Assembly (NCBI GenBank): GCA_001701115.1
Contig: DAAJ01000086.1
Coordinates: 52,351 to 60,062 of the forward strand
Reading direction: 5' to 3'
Origin: Bacteroidales bacterium GP2
GTDB taxonomy: Bacteria > Bacteroidota > Bacteroidia > Bacteroidales > Muribaculaceae
DNA length: 7,712 nucleotides
The position numbers and the translations under genes were made by a program. Each line of letters begins with the position of its first letter. The first letter of the stretch is position 1. Of this stretch, positions 1 to 6,441 are shown in pieces. The notes under the pieces were generated by a model. That model worked only from the letters and a program-made list of their open reading frames with translations. It was not told the origin of the DNA and searched no databases.

Positions 1-1
1 A

Positions 2-1060
2 TCAGGGATAACCATGATGACTCGCCGGATAAATGTCAGCAACCGTTTGCCTCAGTTTCGCTCGGAGATGGTTGAGGTACCCGCTTCGGAGTTGCCTCAG
101 GAATCTTTTGTAATAACGGACGCATACGGCTCGGAGGTACCGTGGCAGCGCACCTACGATGGCAAAATAGTGTTTCCTGCCGCAGTCGCGCCTGAATCCA
201 CCGCAGTTTTCACAGTCAGTGAAGGAACGCCGGCACCTATAGATAATATAGTGTATGCGGCATTTTATCCGGAAAGGGTTGATGACCTTGCTTGGGAGAA
301 TGATTTCGCCGCCTACCGCGCATACGGTCCCGGTTCAGGAGGCGGGGTGAGCGGTTATGATGTCTTTACCAAATCCACCACACGCCCTGTCGTGCCGGAA
401 CGTTATTTTAAGGAACTTGTGCAAAAGGTGTCTTACCATATAGACCACGGCAATGGCATGGATCAGTATGATGTAGGCGCGACTCTTGGTGGAGGTGCGT
501 CGGCTCCTGTCGGGCGCGACGGAAACCTGATTTTTCCAGGGTCTTTTTCTGGGTGGAAAATTCTTGACAACGGACCGCTGCGCACCACAATTGAGCTGAC
601 ATTTGATTATGCCGGAGGGAAGGATGTGCGTACTATAACCCTTGACGCAGGGACTCCTTTCAATCACACGGTATCAAGGTTGGAGGGATTTGACGTGGAT
701 TCAGTTGCCGCGGGAATTGTTGTCCACAAACCGGCGACTGAAGATTACGTTCTCGGCAACGGATATGTTGCATACTCCGATCCGACAACAGGTCCGGGGC
801 GTGGATACGGGCGTATATTTATAGGTGTGGTTAATCCCGGCAAAGGAGCAACATCATATCGCCCCCTGCCTCAGGAGCGTGGTACAGCTGTCGGGCATGT
901 GCTTGCAACCGCACCCTATAAAGAGGGGAATGAATTTTCATATTACTGGGGCTCATCATGGAGCAAGGGGCGCACCCTCACTTTCAATAGCTGGATATGC
1001 GAGGTAGAGGATTTGCAGCGCCGTCTTGATTCTCCTCTTCAAATAAAGGTAATTCATTGA
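2..1060 (+). CDS. DUF4861 family protein, probably 5'-truncated by the window edge
   Basis: A protein I assign to the DUF4861 family, a group of unknown biochemical role that is common in Bacteroidota polysaccharide and uronate loci. The first in-window start is ATG at 14 (348 residues), but the frame is open back to position 2 with no stop, and family members usually begin with a signal peptide that is absent here, so the true start probably lies upstream. Family-like stretches, numbered from ATG 14, are: an N-terminal beta-type segment INVSN (6-10); RVDDLAWEND (88-97); a YHIDHGNGMDQYDVG block (141-155) followed by a Gly-rich LGGGASA (158-164); and a C-terminal YYWGSSWSKG (310-319) close to a final aromatic strand. 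The stop is 24 nt before the kduD-like gene, so it is likely in the same operon. It may act on or bind a uronate-containing sugar outside the cytoplasm; that is inference. The family call comes from remembered motifs. Confidence 0.75.
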   Translation, partial: SGITMMTRRINVSNRLPQFRSEMVEVPASELPQESFVITDAYGSEVPWQRTYDGKIVFPAAVAPESTAVFTVSEGTPAPIDNIVYAAFYPERVDDLAWENDFAAYRAYGPGSGGGVSGYDVFTKSTTRPVVPERYFKELVQKVSYHIDHGNGMDQYDVGATLGGGASAPVGRDGNLIFPGSFSGWKILDNGPLRTTIELTFDYAGGKDVRTITLDAGTPFNHTVSRLEGFDVDSVAAGIVVHKPATEDYVLGNGYVAYSDPTTGPGRGYGRIFIGVVNPGKGATSYRPLPQERGTAVGHVLATAPYKEGNEFSYYWGSSWSKGRTLTFNSWICEVEDLQRRLDSPLQIKVIH

Positions 1061-1084
1061 ATCAAATTTTAAAAACTTATAGAA

Positions 1085-1879
1085 ATGGTAAATTTTTCAC
1101 TTGAAGGCAAAGTAGCACTTGTAACAGGTGCGGCATACGGCATAGGGCTGGCGATAGCACAGGCGCTATCAGATGCCGGAGCAAAAATAGTGTTCAACTG
1201 TTCACGCCAGGAAACTGTTGACCGTGGACTGAAAGCATACAAGGAACTTGGCATAGAAGCAAAGGGGTATCTTTGTGACGTGACCGATGAAGCGGCGGTG
1301 AAAGCAATGGTTGCTGACATTGAGGCAACAGTTGGAACGATAGACATCCTTGTCAACAATGCCGGTATCATCAAGCGTATTCCGATGGAGGAGATGGCAG
1401 TTGAGGATTTCCGCCGTGTCATAGACATAGACCTTGTTGGACCTTTCATCTGCGCCAAAGCAGTTATTCCAGGCATGATAAAGAAGGGTCATGGCAAAAT
1501 CATCAATATCTGCTCCATGATGAGCGAACTTGGACGTGAAACAGTGAGCGCATACGCTTCAGCAAAAGGCGGCTTGAAAATGCTTACCCGCAATATATGC
1601 TCCGAGTACGGTGAACACAATATCCAGTGCAACGCAATCGGTCCGGGTTACATAGCTACCGAACAGACTGCTCCGTTGCGCGAGCGTCAGGCAGACGGCA
1701 GCCGTCATCCATTTGATTCGTTCATAATTTCAAAGACACCTGCGGCACGGTGGGGCAATCCCGAAGATTTGATGGGTCCGGCTGTATTCCTCGCATCTGA
1801 TGCATCAAACTTTGTGAACGGGCATGTGCTGTACGTTGACGGCGGCATTCTCGCGTATATCGGCAAACAGCCTAAGTGA
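1085..1879 (+). CDS. kduD: SDR dehydrogenase: 2-dehydro-3-deoxy-D-gluconate 5-dehydrogenase (KduD) / gluconate 5-dehydrogenase type
   Basis: A classical short-chain dehydrogenase of 264 residues, the usual length. The Rossmann cofactor motif TGAAYGIG lies at 14-21, NNAG at 91-94, the catalytic Ser at 144 and the YxxxK pair at Tyr157/Lys161. The long block around 184-230 (AIGPGYIATEQTAP and the region of PAARWGNPEDL) is typical of the Bacteroides proteins annotated gluconate 5-dehydrogenase. Beside kduI, kdgK and eda, the most sensible reaction is NAD(P)H-linked reduction of 2,5-diketo-3-deoxygluconate (DKII) to 2-keto-3-deoxygluconate (KDG) in the cytoplasm. The IdnO-type reaction (5-ketogluconate/gluconate) is the alternative, since sequence alone does not separate the two. 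The Asn of the SDR tetrad appears as Asp116 in the VIDIDL segment. The TGA stop shares its last base with the ATG of the next gene, suggesting translational coupling. Confidence 0.9.
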   Translation: MVNFSLEGKVALVTGAAYGIGLAIAQALSDAGAKIVFNCSRQETVDRGLKAYKELGIEAKGYLCDVTDEAAVKAMVADIEATVGTIDILVNNAGIIKRIPMEEMAVEDFRRVIDIDLVGPFICAKAVIPGMIKKGHGKIINICSMMSELGRETVSAYASAKGGLKMLTRNICSEYGEHNIQCNAIGPGYIATEQTAPLRERQADGSRHPFDSFIISKTPAARWGNPEDLMGPAVFLASDASNFVNGHVLYVDGGILAYIGKQPK

Positions 1880-3300
1880 TGGAGGGGGTATTCAGCTATA
1901 TAATCGGTCTTGGCGCAGCGGTAATGATGCCGGTGATATTCACCGTGCTCGGGCTGTGCATAGGCATTAAGTTCGGCGATGCTCTCAAGAGCGGATTAAA
2001 AGTAGGAGTAGGTTTTGTAGGGCTCTCCATAGTCACCGCTCTCCTGACGTCGGCACTTGGTCCGGCTCTTGATACTGTCGTAGGCATTTACCATTTGCAG
2101 CTGAGGGTATTCGACATGGGTTGGCCTGCTGCTGCATCAGTTGCTTACAATACTGCAGTAGGGGCATTCATAATTCCGGTTTGCCTCGGGGTGAATATCC
2201 TGATGCTGTTTACCAAAACCACACGCACTGTCAATATCGACCTGTGGAATTACTGGCATTTCGCATTTATCGGCGCAGTGATATATTTTGCGTCAGATTC
2301 CCTCGCCTGGGGATTTTTCGGCGCGATAGTATGCTATATCCTCACACTTATTATTGCCGATATGACAGCAAAGAAGTTCCAGAGATTCTATAAGGATATG
2401 GATGGCATTTCGATTCCTCAGCCTTTCTGCGCCGGTTTCGCTCCGTTTGCATGGGCAATCAACAAGGGACTTGACAAAATTCCAGGTATTGACAAATTGG
2501 AGATTGATGCCGAGGGAATGAAGCGTAAATTCGGTCTTATGGGTGAGCCACTGTTCCTCGGTGTGGTGGTAGGAATTGCAATCGGATGCCTGACATGCGA
2601 GTCATGGAGCGAGATTGTTGACAGAATACCGTATATTCTCGGTCTTGGTATAAAGATGGGTGCTGTAATGGAACTTATCCCTCGTGTAACAGTGCTGTTT
2701 ATTGAAGGATTGAAGCCTATCAGTGATGCGACAAGGCAACTTATAGCACGCCGCTTCAAAGGTGCGGACGGTCTGAATATAGGCATGAGCCCTGCGCTTG
2801 TCATCGGTCATCCTACAACCCTTGTGGTATCACTTCTTCTTATTCCGGTATCATTGATTCTCGCTGTAGTGCTTCCCGGCAACCAGTTTCTTCCTCTTGC
2901 ATCGCTTGCAGGTCTGTTCTACGTGTTTCCACTCGTTCTGCCTTTTACAAAAGGCAATGTGTTCAAAACATTTATTGTAGGTCTGGTAGTGATAGTGATG
3001 GGACTGTACATGGTAACAAACCTTGCTGAATGGTTCAGCCTCGCTGCGCGTGACGTTTATGCTGTAACCGGTGATTCCGCAGTGGCGATACCTGAAGGTT
3101 TCAGCGGAGGCAGCCTTGATTTTGCAGGCAGCCCGCTCGCATGGCTCATTTTCCAGCTTGTGCATAATCTCAAATGGATAGGAAGTGGGGTTCTTGTAGT
3201 TGGAACAATGGCACTTATGTGGTGGAACCGCATCCTGATAATCCGTAACGAGCATGCCATGATTGCGGCAAATTCTGACAAAATCCAGACTACTGAGTAA
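1879..3300 (+). CDS. PTS galactitol-family EIIC (GatC-like) membrane permease, orphan
   Basis: An integral membrane protein of 473 residues with about ten to twelve hydrophobic segments (roughly 5-31, 40-62, 82-112, 124-160 as two helices, 222-240, 252-275, 304-333, 337-356, 361-380, 417-448). It matches my memory of E. coli GatC at several places: GVGFVGLS (43-50), DMGWPAAAS (79-87), TVNIDLWNYWHFAF (117-130), RKFGLMGEP (216-224), IPRV (267-270), ALVIGH (306-311) and VLPGNQFLPL (331-340). GatC normally works with GatA and GatB to import and phosphorylate galactitol, yet no EIIA, EIIB or HPr gene is present here. Among uronate genes it is the only transporter, so it likely carries KDG, DKI, DKII or a related uronate without phosphorylation; that is inference. 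I choose ATG 1879, which overlaps the preceding stop as TGATG. A GTG one codon earlier (1876) is possible but less likely. Confidence 0.9.
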   Translation: MEGVFSYIIGLGAAVMMPVIFTVLGLCIGIKFGDALKSGLKVGVGFVGLSIVTALLTSALGPALDTVVGIYHLQLRVFDMGWPAAASVAYNTAVGAFIIPVCLGVNILMLFTKTTRTVNIDLWNYWHFAFIGAVIYFASDSLAWGFFGAIVCYILTLIIADMTAKKFQRFYKDMDGISIPQPFCAGFAPFAWAINKGLDKIPGIDKLEIDAEGMKRKFGLMGEPLFLGVVVGIAIGCLTCESWSEIVDRIPYILGLGIKMGAVMELIPRVTVLFIEGLKPISDATRQLIARRFKGADGLNIGMSPALVIGHPTTLVVSLLLIPVSLILAVVLPGNQFLPLASLAGLFYVFPLVLPFTKGNVFKTFIVGLVVIVMGLYMVTNLAEWFSLAARDVYAVTGDSAVAIPEGFSGGSLDFAGSPLAWLIFQLVHNLKWIGSGVLVVGTMALMWWNRILIIRNEHAMIAANSDKIQTTE

Positions 3301-3307
3301 AATTGCA

Positions 3308-3315
3308 TAATTTTG
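3308..3315 (+). promoter_or_regulatory. Possible Bacteroidota -7 promoter box before the GltD-like gene
   Basis: TAATTTTG fits the Bacteroides sigma-ABfr -7 consensus TAnnTTTG exactly and lies in the 46-nt gap between the permease and the GltD-like gene, about 30 nt before the ATG. I see no good -33 TTTG box at the expected distance upstream, which would fall inside the end of the permease gene, so this may be chance in AT-rich DNA. Confidence 0.3.
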
Positions 3316-3346
3316 TCCCGGAAAACTGAACTAAAATTGAACTGAA

Positions 3347-4675
3347 ATGACATACAATTTCAAAGAAGTCAACGAAAGTTATACTCTTCCGGAGGCGATA
3401 CGTGAAGCACAGAGATGCCTACACTGCAAGGTGCCGTCATGTAAAAAGGGCTGTCCTATAAGCAATGATATACCTGAATGGATAGCGGAACTTGCCAAAG
3501 GCAATTTCGGCAACGCAATGGGAATAATCAACAGCAGAAGCAATCTTCCGTCTGTGTGCGGCAGGGTATGCGGTCATGAGCTTCAATGCGAAGGCAACTG
3601 CGTGCTTGGCAAGAAAGGGCAACATATCAACATTGGCAAACTGGAGAGGTTTGTCGCGGATTTTGACTCTGATGCCGGACTGACCCATGAAGCCATTCCT
3701 GAAAAGCACAGAGGCAAGGTAGCTGTGATAGGCAGCGGTCCTTCCGGACTTACAATAGCCGGTGACCTTTCGCGTCAAGGATTTGCTGTTGAGATTTTTG
3801 AAATGGAGTCTGAGCCAGGTGGTGTCCTCATGTACGGTATTCCTGAATACCGTTTGCCCAAAGAGGTTGTGCGCCGTGAAATAAAGAAGATAGAAAAACT
3901 CGGAGTAGTATTCCACCTAAATACTACAATAGGAGAGAGCTATACAATAGACAGCCTTTTCGAGCAGGGGTTCGATGCTATCTTTATCGGCACAGGTACC
4001 GGAGTGCCTAACCGGTTGAATATTCCGGGGCTCAATCATCCTGCGGTGCGCCAGGCGATACGTTTCCTGCGTCGCGTGAGCCTTTATGAAAGCGGATTCA
4101 TGTCGCGTGATGAGGTGATAGTCGGCAACGGCGACCGCGTGTATGTGGTTGGATGCGGCAATACCGGAATCGATGCTGCTCGCACGGCTCTCCGCATGGG
4201 TTCTAAAGAGGTGACTGTGATTTACCACAAAGGTATTGACACAATGAAAGCATTGCGCTCTGAGTACGAGGATGCAGTTAAGGAGGGTGTAAAGTTCCTA
4301 TGGAATACTTCGATAACCAAAATAGAAGCGCTCGATGAGGAACATCTCAAGGAACTGACACTGAACATTGACGGTGTTGAAAGTGTAGTGCCTGTTGACC
4401 ATGTGGTTATGGCGATAGGCAGTGCTCCCGCCTCACGCATAGTGTCATCCACAGATGGCATAGAAGTGGATGACAGGGGCTATGTCCTGACAAGGGAAAA
4501 TCCTTACGGGATGTCAAGCCGTAAAGGTGTTTTTGCCGGTGGTGATGTGACAAACCGTCCTGCAACAGTGGTTCATGCCATGCGTGATGCCAAACTGGTT
4601 GCAGAGGGAATGGCACGCTATGTTGATGCCATTAAATTGATGGAAAGTATTAATAACGAAAAAATAAGTAATTAA
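3347..4675 (+). CDS. GltD-like Fe-S/FAD NAD(P)-dependent oxidoreductase (stand-alone)
   Basis: A 442-residue protein with the architecture of glutamate synthase small subunit and its relatives (NfnB/SudA type). First comes an N-terminal DPYD_II-like domain with eight cysteines in two clusters, C24, C27, C32, C36 and C71, C75, C81, C85, as expected for two [4Fe-4S] centres. Then an FAD Rossmann motif VIGSGPSG (127-134), the MYGIPEYRLPK signature (162-172), a second dinucleotide site VVGCGNTGID (267-276), and a C-terminal FAD motif VFAGGDV (395-401). The family moves electrons between NAD(P)H and partner proteins. No GltB large subunit or other partner is in the window, so a glutamate synthase role is not supported by context. 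The motif that in GltD reads YRR and contacts NADPH is YHK here (293-295). It lies 46 nt after the permease gene and 4 nt before kdgK, so it seems part of the uronate operon. Its substrate or electron partner is unknown. Confidence 0.88.
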   Translation: MTYNFKEVNESYTLPEAIREAQRCLHCKVPSCKKGCPISNDIPEWIAELAKGNFGNAMGIINSRSNLPSVCGRVCGHELQCEGNCVLGKKGQHINIGKLERFVADFDSDAGLTHEAIPEKHRGKVAVIGSGPSGLTIAGDLSRQGFAVEIFEMESEPGGVLMYGIPEYRLPKEVVRREIKKIEKLGVVFHLNTTIGESYTIDSLFEQGFDAIFIGTGTGVPNRLNIPGLNHPAVRQAIRFLRRVSLYESGFMSRDEVIVGNGDRVYVVGCGNTGIDAARTALRMGSKEVTVIYHKGIDTMKALRSEYEDAVKEGVKFLWNTSITKIEALDEEHLKELTLNIDGVESVVPVDHVVMAIGSAPASRIVSSTDGIEVDDRGYVLTRENPYGMSSRKGVFAGGDVTNRPATVVHAMRDAKLVAEGMARYVDAIKLMESINNEKISN

Positions 4676-4679
4676 GATA

Positions 4680-5702
4680 ATGAGTAAAATAGTGACTTTG
4701 GGCGAAATAATGCTCCGACTGTCGCCAGCCGGCTGCAATCGGTTTGTCCAGGTGGATTCATTTGACGTTATATGGGGCGGCGGTGAGGCAAATGTTGCCG
4801 TCAGCTGTGCTAATTACGGGCATGATGCCTATTTTGTCAGCAAACTGCCTACTCATGAGATAGGTCAGGCTGCTGTCAATGCCCTGCGCCGGTATGGTGT
4901 GCATACCGACCATATTGCCCGAGGTGGCAACCGCGTGGGCATATATTACTGCGAAACCGGAGCATCTATGCGTCCTTCCAAAGTTATATACGACCGTGCG
5001 GGTTCGTCTATTTCAGAAGCAGACCCCTCTGATTTCGATTTCGATGCAATCATGGATGGTGCCGACTGGTTCCACTGGAGCGGCATAACTCCGGCAATCA
5101 GTGACAAAGCGGCAGAATTGACTCGCCTTGCCTGCGAAGCAGCGAAGCGCAATGGTGTTACTGTCAGCTGTGACCTCAATTTCCGCAAAAAACTGTGGAC
5201 AAAAGAGAAGGCGCAGAGTATAATGCGTCCGCTGATGCAGTATGTGGATGTGTGCATAGGCAATGAAGAGGATGCAGAGCTATGCCTCGGTTTTAAGCCT
5301 GCGGCAGATGTTGAAAGCGGCAAAACAGACGCTGAAGGTTACAAGGGCATTTTCAAGGCTATGGCGGAAGAATTTGGCTTCAAATATGTGGCATCAACTC
5401 TCCGCGAGTCTTTCTCCGCTACCCATAATGGTTGGAAAGCCATGATTTATAATGGCAAGGAATTTTATGAAAGCAAACGCTACGATATAAATCCGATTAT
5501 CGACAGGGTTGGCGGTGGTGACTCCTTCTCCGGCGGTCTGATTCATGGTTTGCTGACAATGGATAATCAAGGTGAAGCATTGGAATTTGCAGTTGCCGCT
5601 TCTGCCCTCAAACAGACTATTCCCGGTGATTTCAACCTTGTTTCCGCTGATGAGGTCAAGGCGCTTGCGGGAGGGTCGGCAAACGGCAGGGTGCAACGAT
5701 AA
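4680..5702 (+). CDS. kdgK: 2-keto-3-deoxygluconate kinase (PfkB family)
   Basis: A 340-residue sugar kinase of the PfkB/ribokinase family that phosphorylates KDG to 2-keto-3-deoxy-6-phosphogluconate (KDPG) in the cytoplasm. The N-terminal substrate-binding motif GGGEANVA is at 33-40. Mid-protein segments CDLNFRKKLW (164-173) and IGNEEDAE (193-200) are typical of KDG kinases. The C-terminal PfkB signature DRVGGGDSFSGGLI spans 275-288, with the predicted catalytic base Asp281; here GGGD replaces the common GAGD. Length is slightly above the usual 310-335 because of a short polar C-terminal tail. The start ATG is 4 nt after the stop of the GltD-like gene, and the next gene, the KDPG aldolase, follows after 20 nt, which fixes the KDG assignment over fructokinase or other PfkB activities. 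If the upstream EIIC imports an unphosphorylated acid, this kinase would supply the phosphorylation step that a complete PTS would normally perform. Confidence 0.93.
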   Translation: MSKIVTLGEIMLRLSPAGCNRFVQVDSFDVIWGGGEANVAVSCANYGHDAYFVSKLPTHEIGQAAVNALRRYGVHTDHIARGGNRVGIYYCETGASMRPSKVIYDRAGSSISEADPSDFDFDAIMDGADWFHWSGITPAISDKAAELTRLACEAAKRNGVTVSCDLNFRKKLWTKEKAQSIMRPLMQYVDVCIGNEEDAELCLGFKPAADVESGKTDAEGYKGIFKAMAEEFGFKYVASTLRESFSATHNGWKAMIYNGKEFYESKRYDINPIIDRVGGGDSFSGGLIHGLLTMDNQGEALEFAVAASALKQTIPGDFNLVSADEVKALAGGSANGRVQR

Positions 5703-5722
5703 TAATTAATCCAAAGAAAATT

Positions 5723-6391
5723 ATGGCAAGATTTGATAAAATAGCTGTTCTGTGCAAAATGGCGCAGGCTCCGATGGTGCCGGTTTTTTACCATAGCGAT
5801 GCCGGAACAGCGTGCAGCGTGGTAAAAGCCTGCTACGACGGTGGAGTAAGAGCTTTTGAATTTACCAACCGTGGCGATTTTGCGCATGAGGTATTTGCAG
5901 AAGTGGTGAAATTTGCGGCAAAGGAGTGTCCTGACCTTGCAATAGGTGTGGGTTCGGTTGTAGACCCTGCCACAGCCGCAATGTTTATCCAGTGCGGCGC
6001 ATGTTTTGTGGTAGGGCCGCTGTTTAACCCTGCTGTAGCAACTGTATGTAACCGTAGGGGAGTGCCTTACACCCCCGGATGCGGTACCGTTTCAGAAGTA
6101 GGTGCCGCACAGGAGATGGGTTGCGATTTGTGCAAAATTTTCCCCGGCGATGTGCTCGGACCTAAATTTGTCAAGGGTATGCTTGCTCCGATGCCGTGGA
6201 GCAAACTGATGGTTACCGGAGGAGTAGAGCCGACGGAGGAGAATCTTACCGCATGGTTCAAGGCGGGAGTTTTCTGCGTTGGAATGGGCTCAAAGCTTTT
6301 CCCTAAGGACAAAGTAGCTGCCGGCGACTGGCAGTATATTACTGATAAGTGCAAATATTCCCTGAATTTAATATCTGAAATAAAGAAATGA
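5723..6391 (+). CDS. eda: KDPG aldolase (2-keto-3-deoxy-6-phosphogluconate / 4-hydroxy-2-oxoglutarate aldolase)
   Basis: A 222-residue class I aldolase of the KDPG/KHG family that splits KDPG into pyruvate and glyceraldehyde-3-phosphate in the cytoplasm, the last step of the pathway. The Schiff-base lysine is Lys138 in CKIFPGD (137-143). The active-site pair Glu46/Arg50 sits in EFTNR (46-50), equivalent to Glu45/Arg49 of E. coli Eda. GVGSVVDPATA (75-85) replaces the GAGTV motif, with Ser in place of Thr. PGCGTVSE (118-125) and the phosphate-site VTGGV (164-168) are both present. Length and motifs match the Bacteroides-type Eda. Whether it also cleaves 4-hydroxy-2-oxoglutarate cannot be told from sequence. 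Its TGA stop overlaps the ATG of kduI by four bases (ATGA). Confidence 0.95.
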   Translation: MARFDKIAVLCKMAQAPMVPVFYHSDAGTACSVVKACYDGGVRAFEFTNRGDFAHEVFAEVVKFAAKECPDLAIGVGSVVDPATAAMFIQCGACFVVGPLFNPAVATVCNRRGVPYTPGCGTVSEVGAAQEMGCDLCKIFPGDVLGPKFVKGMLAPMPWSKLMVTGGVEPTEENLTAWFKAGVFCVGMGSKLFPKDKVAAGDWQYITDKCKYSLNLISEIKK

Positions 6392-6441
6392 AAAAAGTAT
6401 TAGTATCCCTTGCCTTATGTGCAGCACTTGCCGGAAGCGCA
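6388..6441 (+). other. Predicted Sec (SPase I) signal peptide of KduI
   Basis: Codons 1-18 of kduI encode a short positive start (MKK), an uninterrupted hydrophobic stretch of about 12 residues and a small-residue GSA end before Gln19. An A|Q junction is a common signal peptidase I site in Bacteroidota. KduI homologues I know start close to the residue right after this segment. Confidence 0.8.

Noticed and set aside
1876..1881. GTG at 1876 as the start of the permease
   Set aside because: ATG at 1879 follows directly, gives the common TGATG stop-start overlap, and fits the GatC N-terminus (M-x-x-V-x-x-Y-I) better.
2851..3255. Open frame of about 134 codons on the minus strand inside the permease gene
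   Set aside because: It lies wholly opposite a well-recognised GatC-like gene, its product is Cys/His/Lys-rich without any known motif, and it looks like an antisense shadow.
3437..3916. Open frame of about 159 codons on the minus strand opposite the GltD-like gene
   Set aside because: The plus-strand frame has all eight cluster cysteines and nucleotide motifs. The minus-strand product has no recognisable domain.
3347..4675. Calling the oxidoreductase gltD (glutamate synthase small subunit)
   Set aside because: No gltB is adjacent, the neighbours are all uronate catabolic genes, and the NADPH-contact motif differs. Family membership is clear but the specific function is not.
6418..6420. Cys11 of KduI as a lipoprotein cysteine
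   Set aside because: It is preceded by LAL, with Leu instead of Gly/Ala/Ser at -1, and lies in the middle of the hydrophobic core, so there is no proper lipobox.
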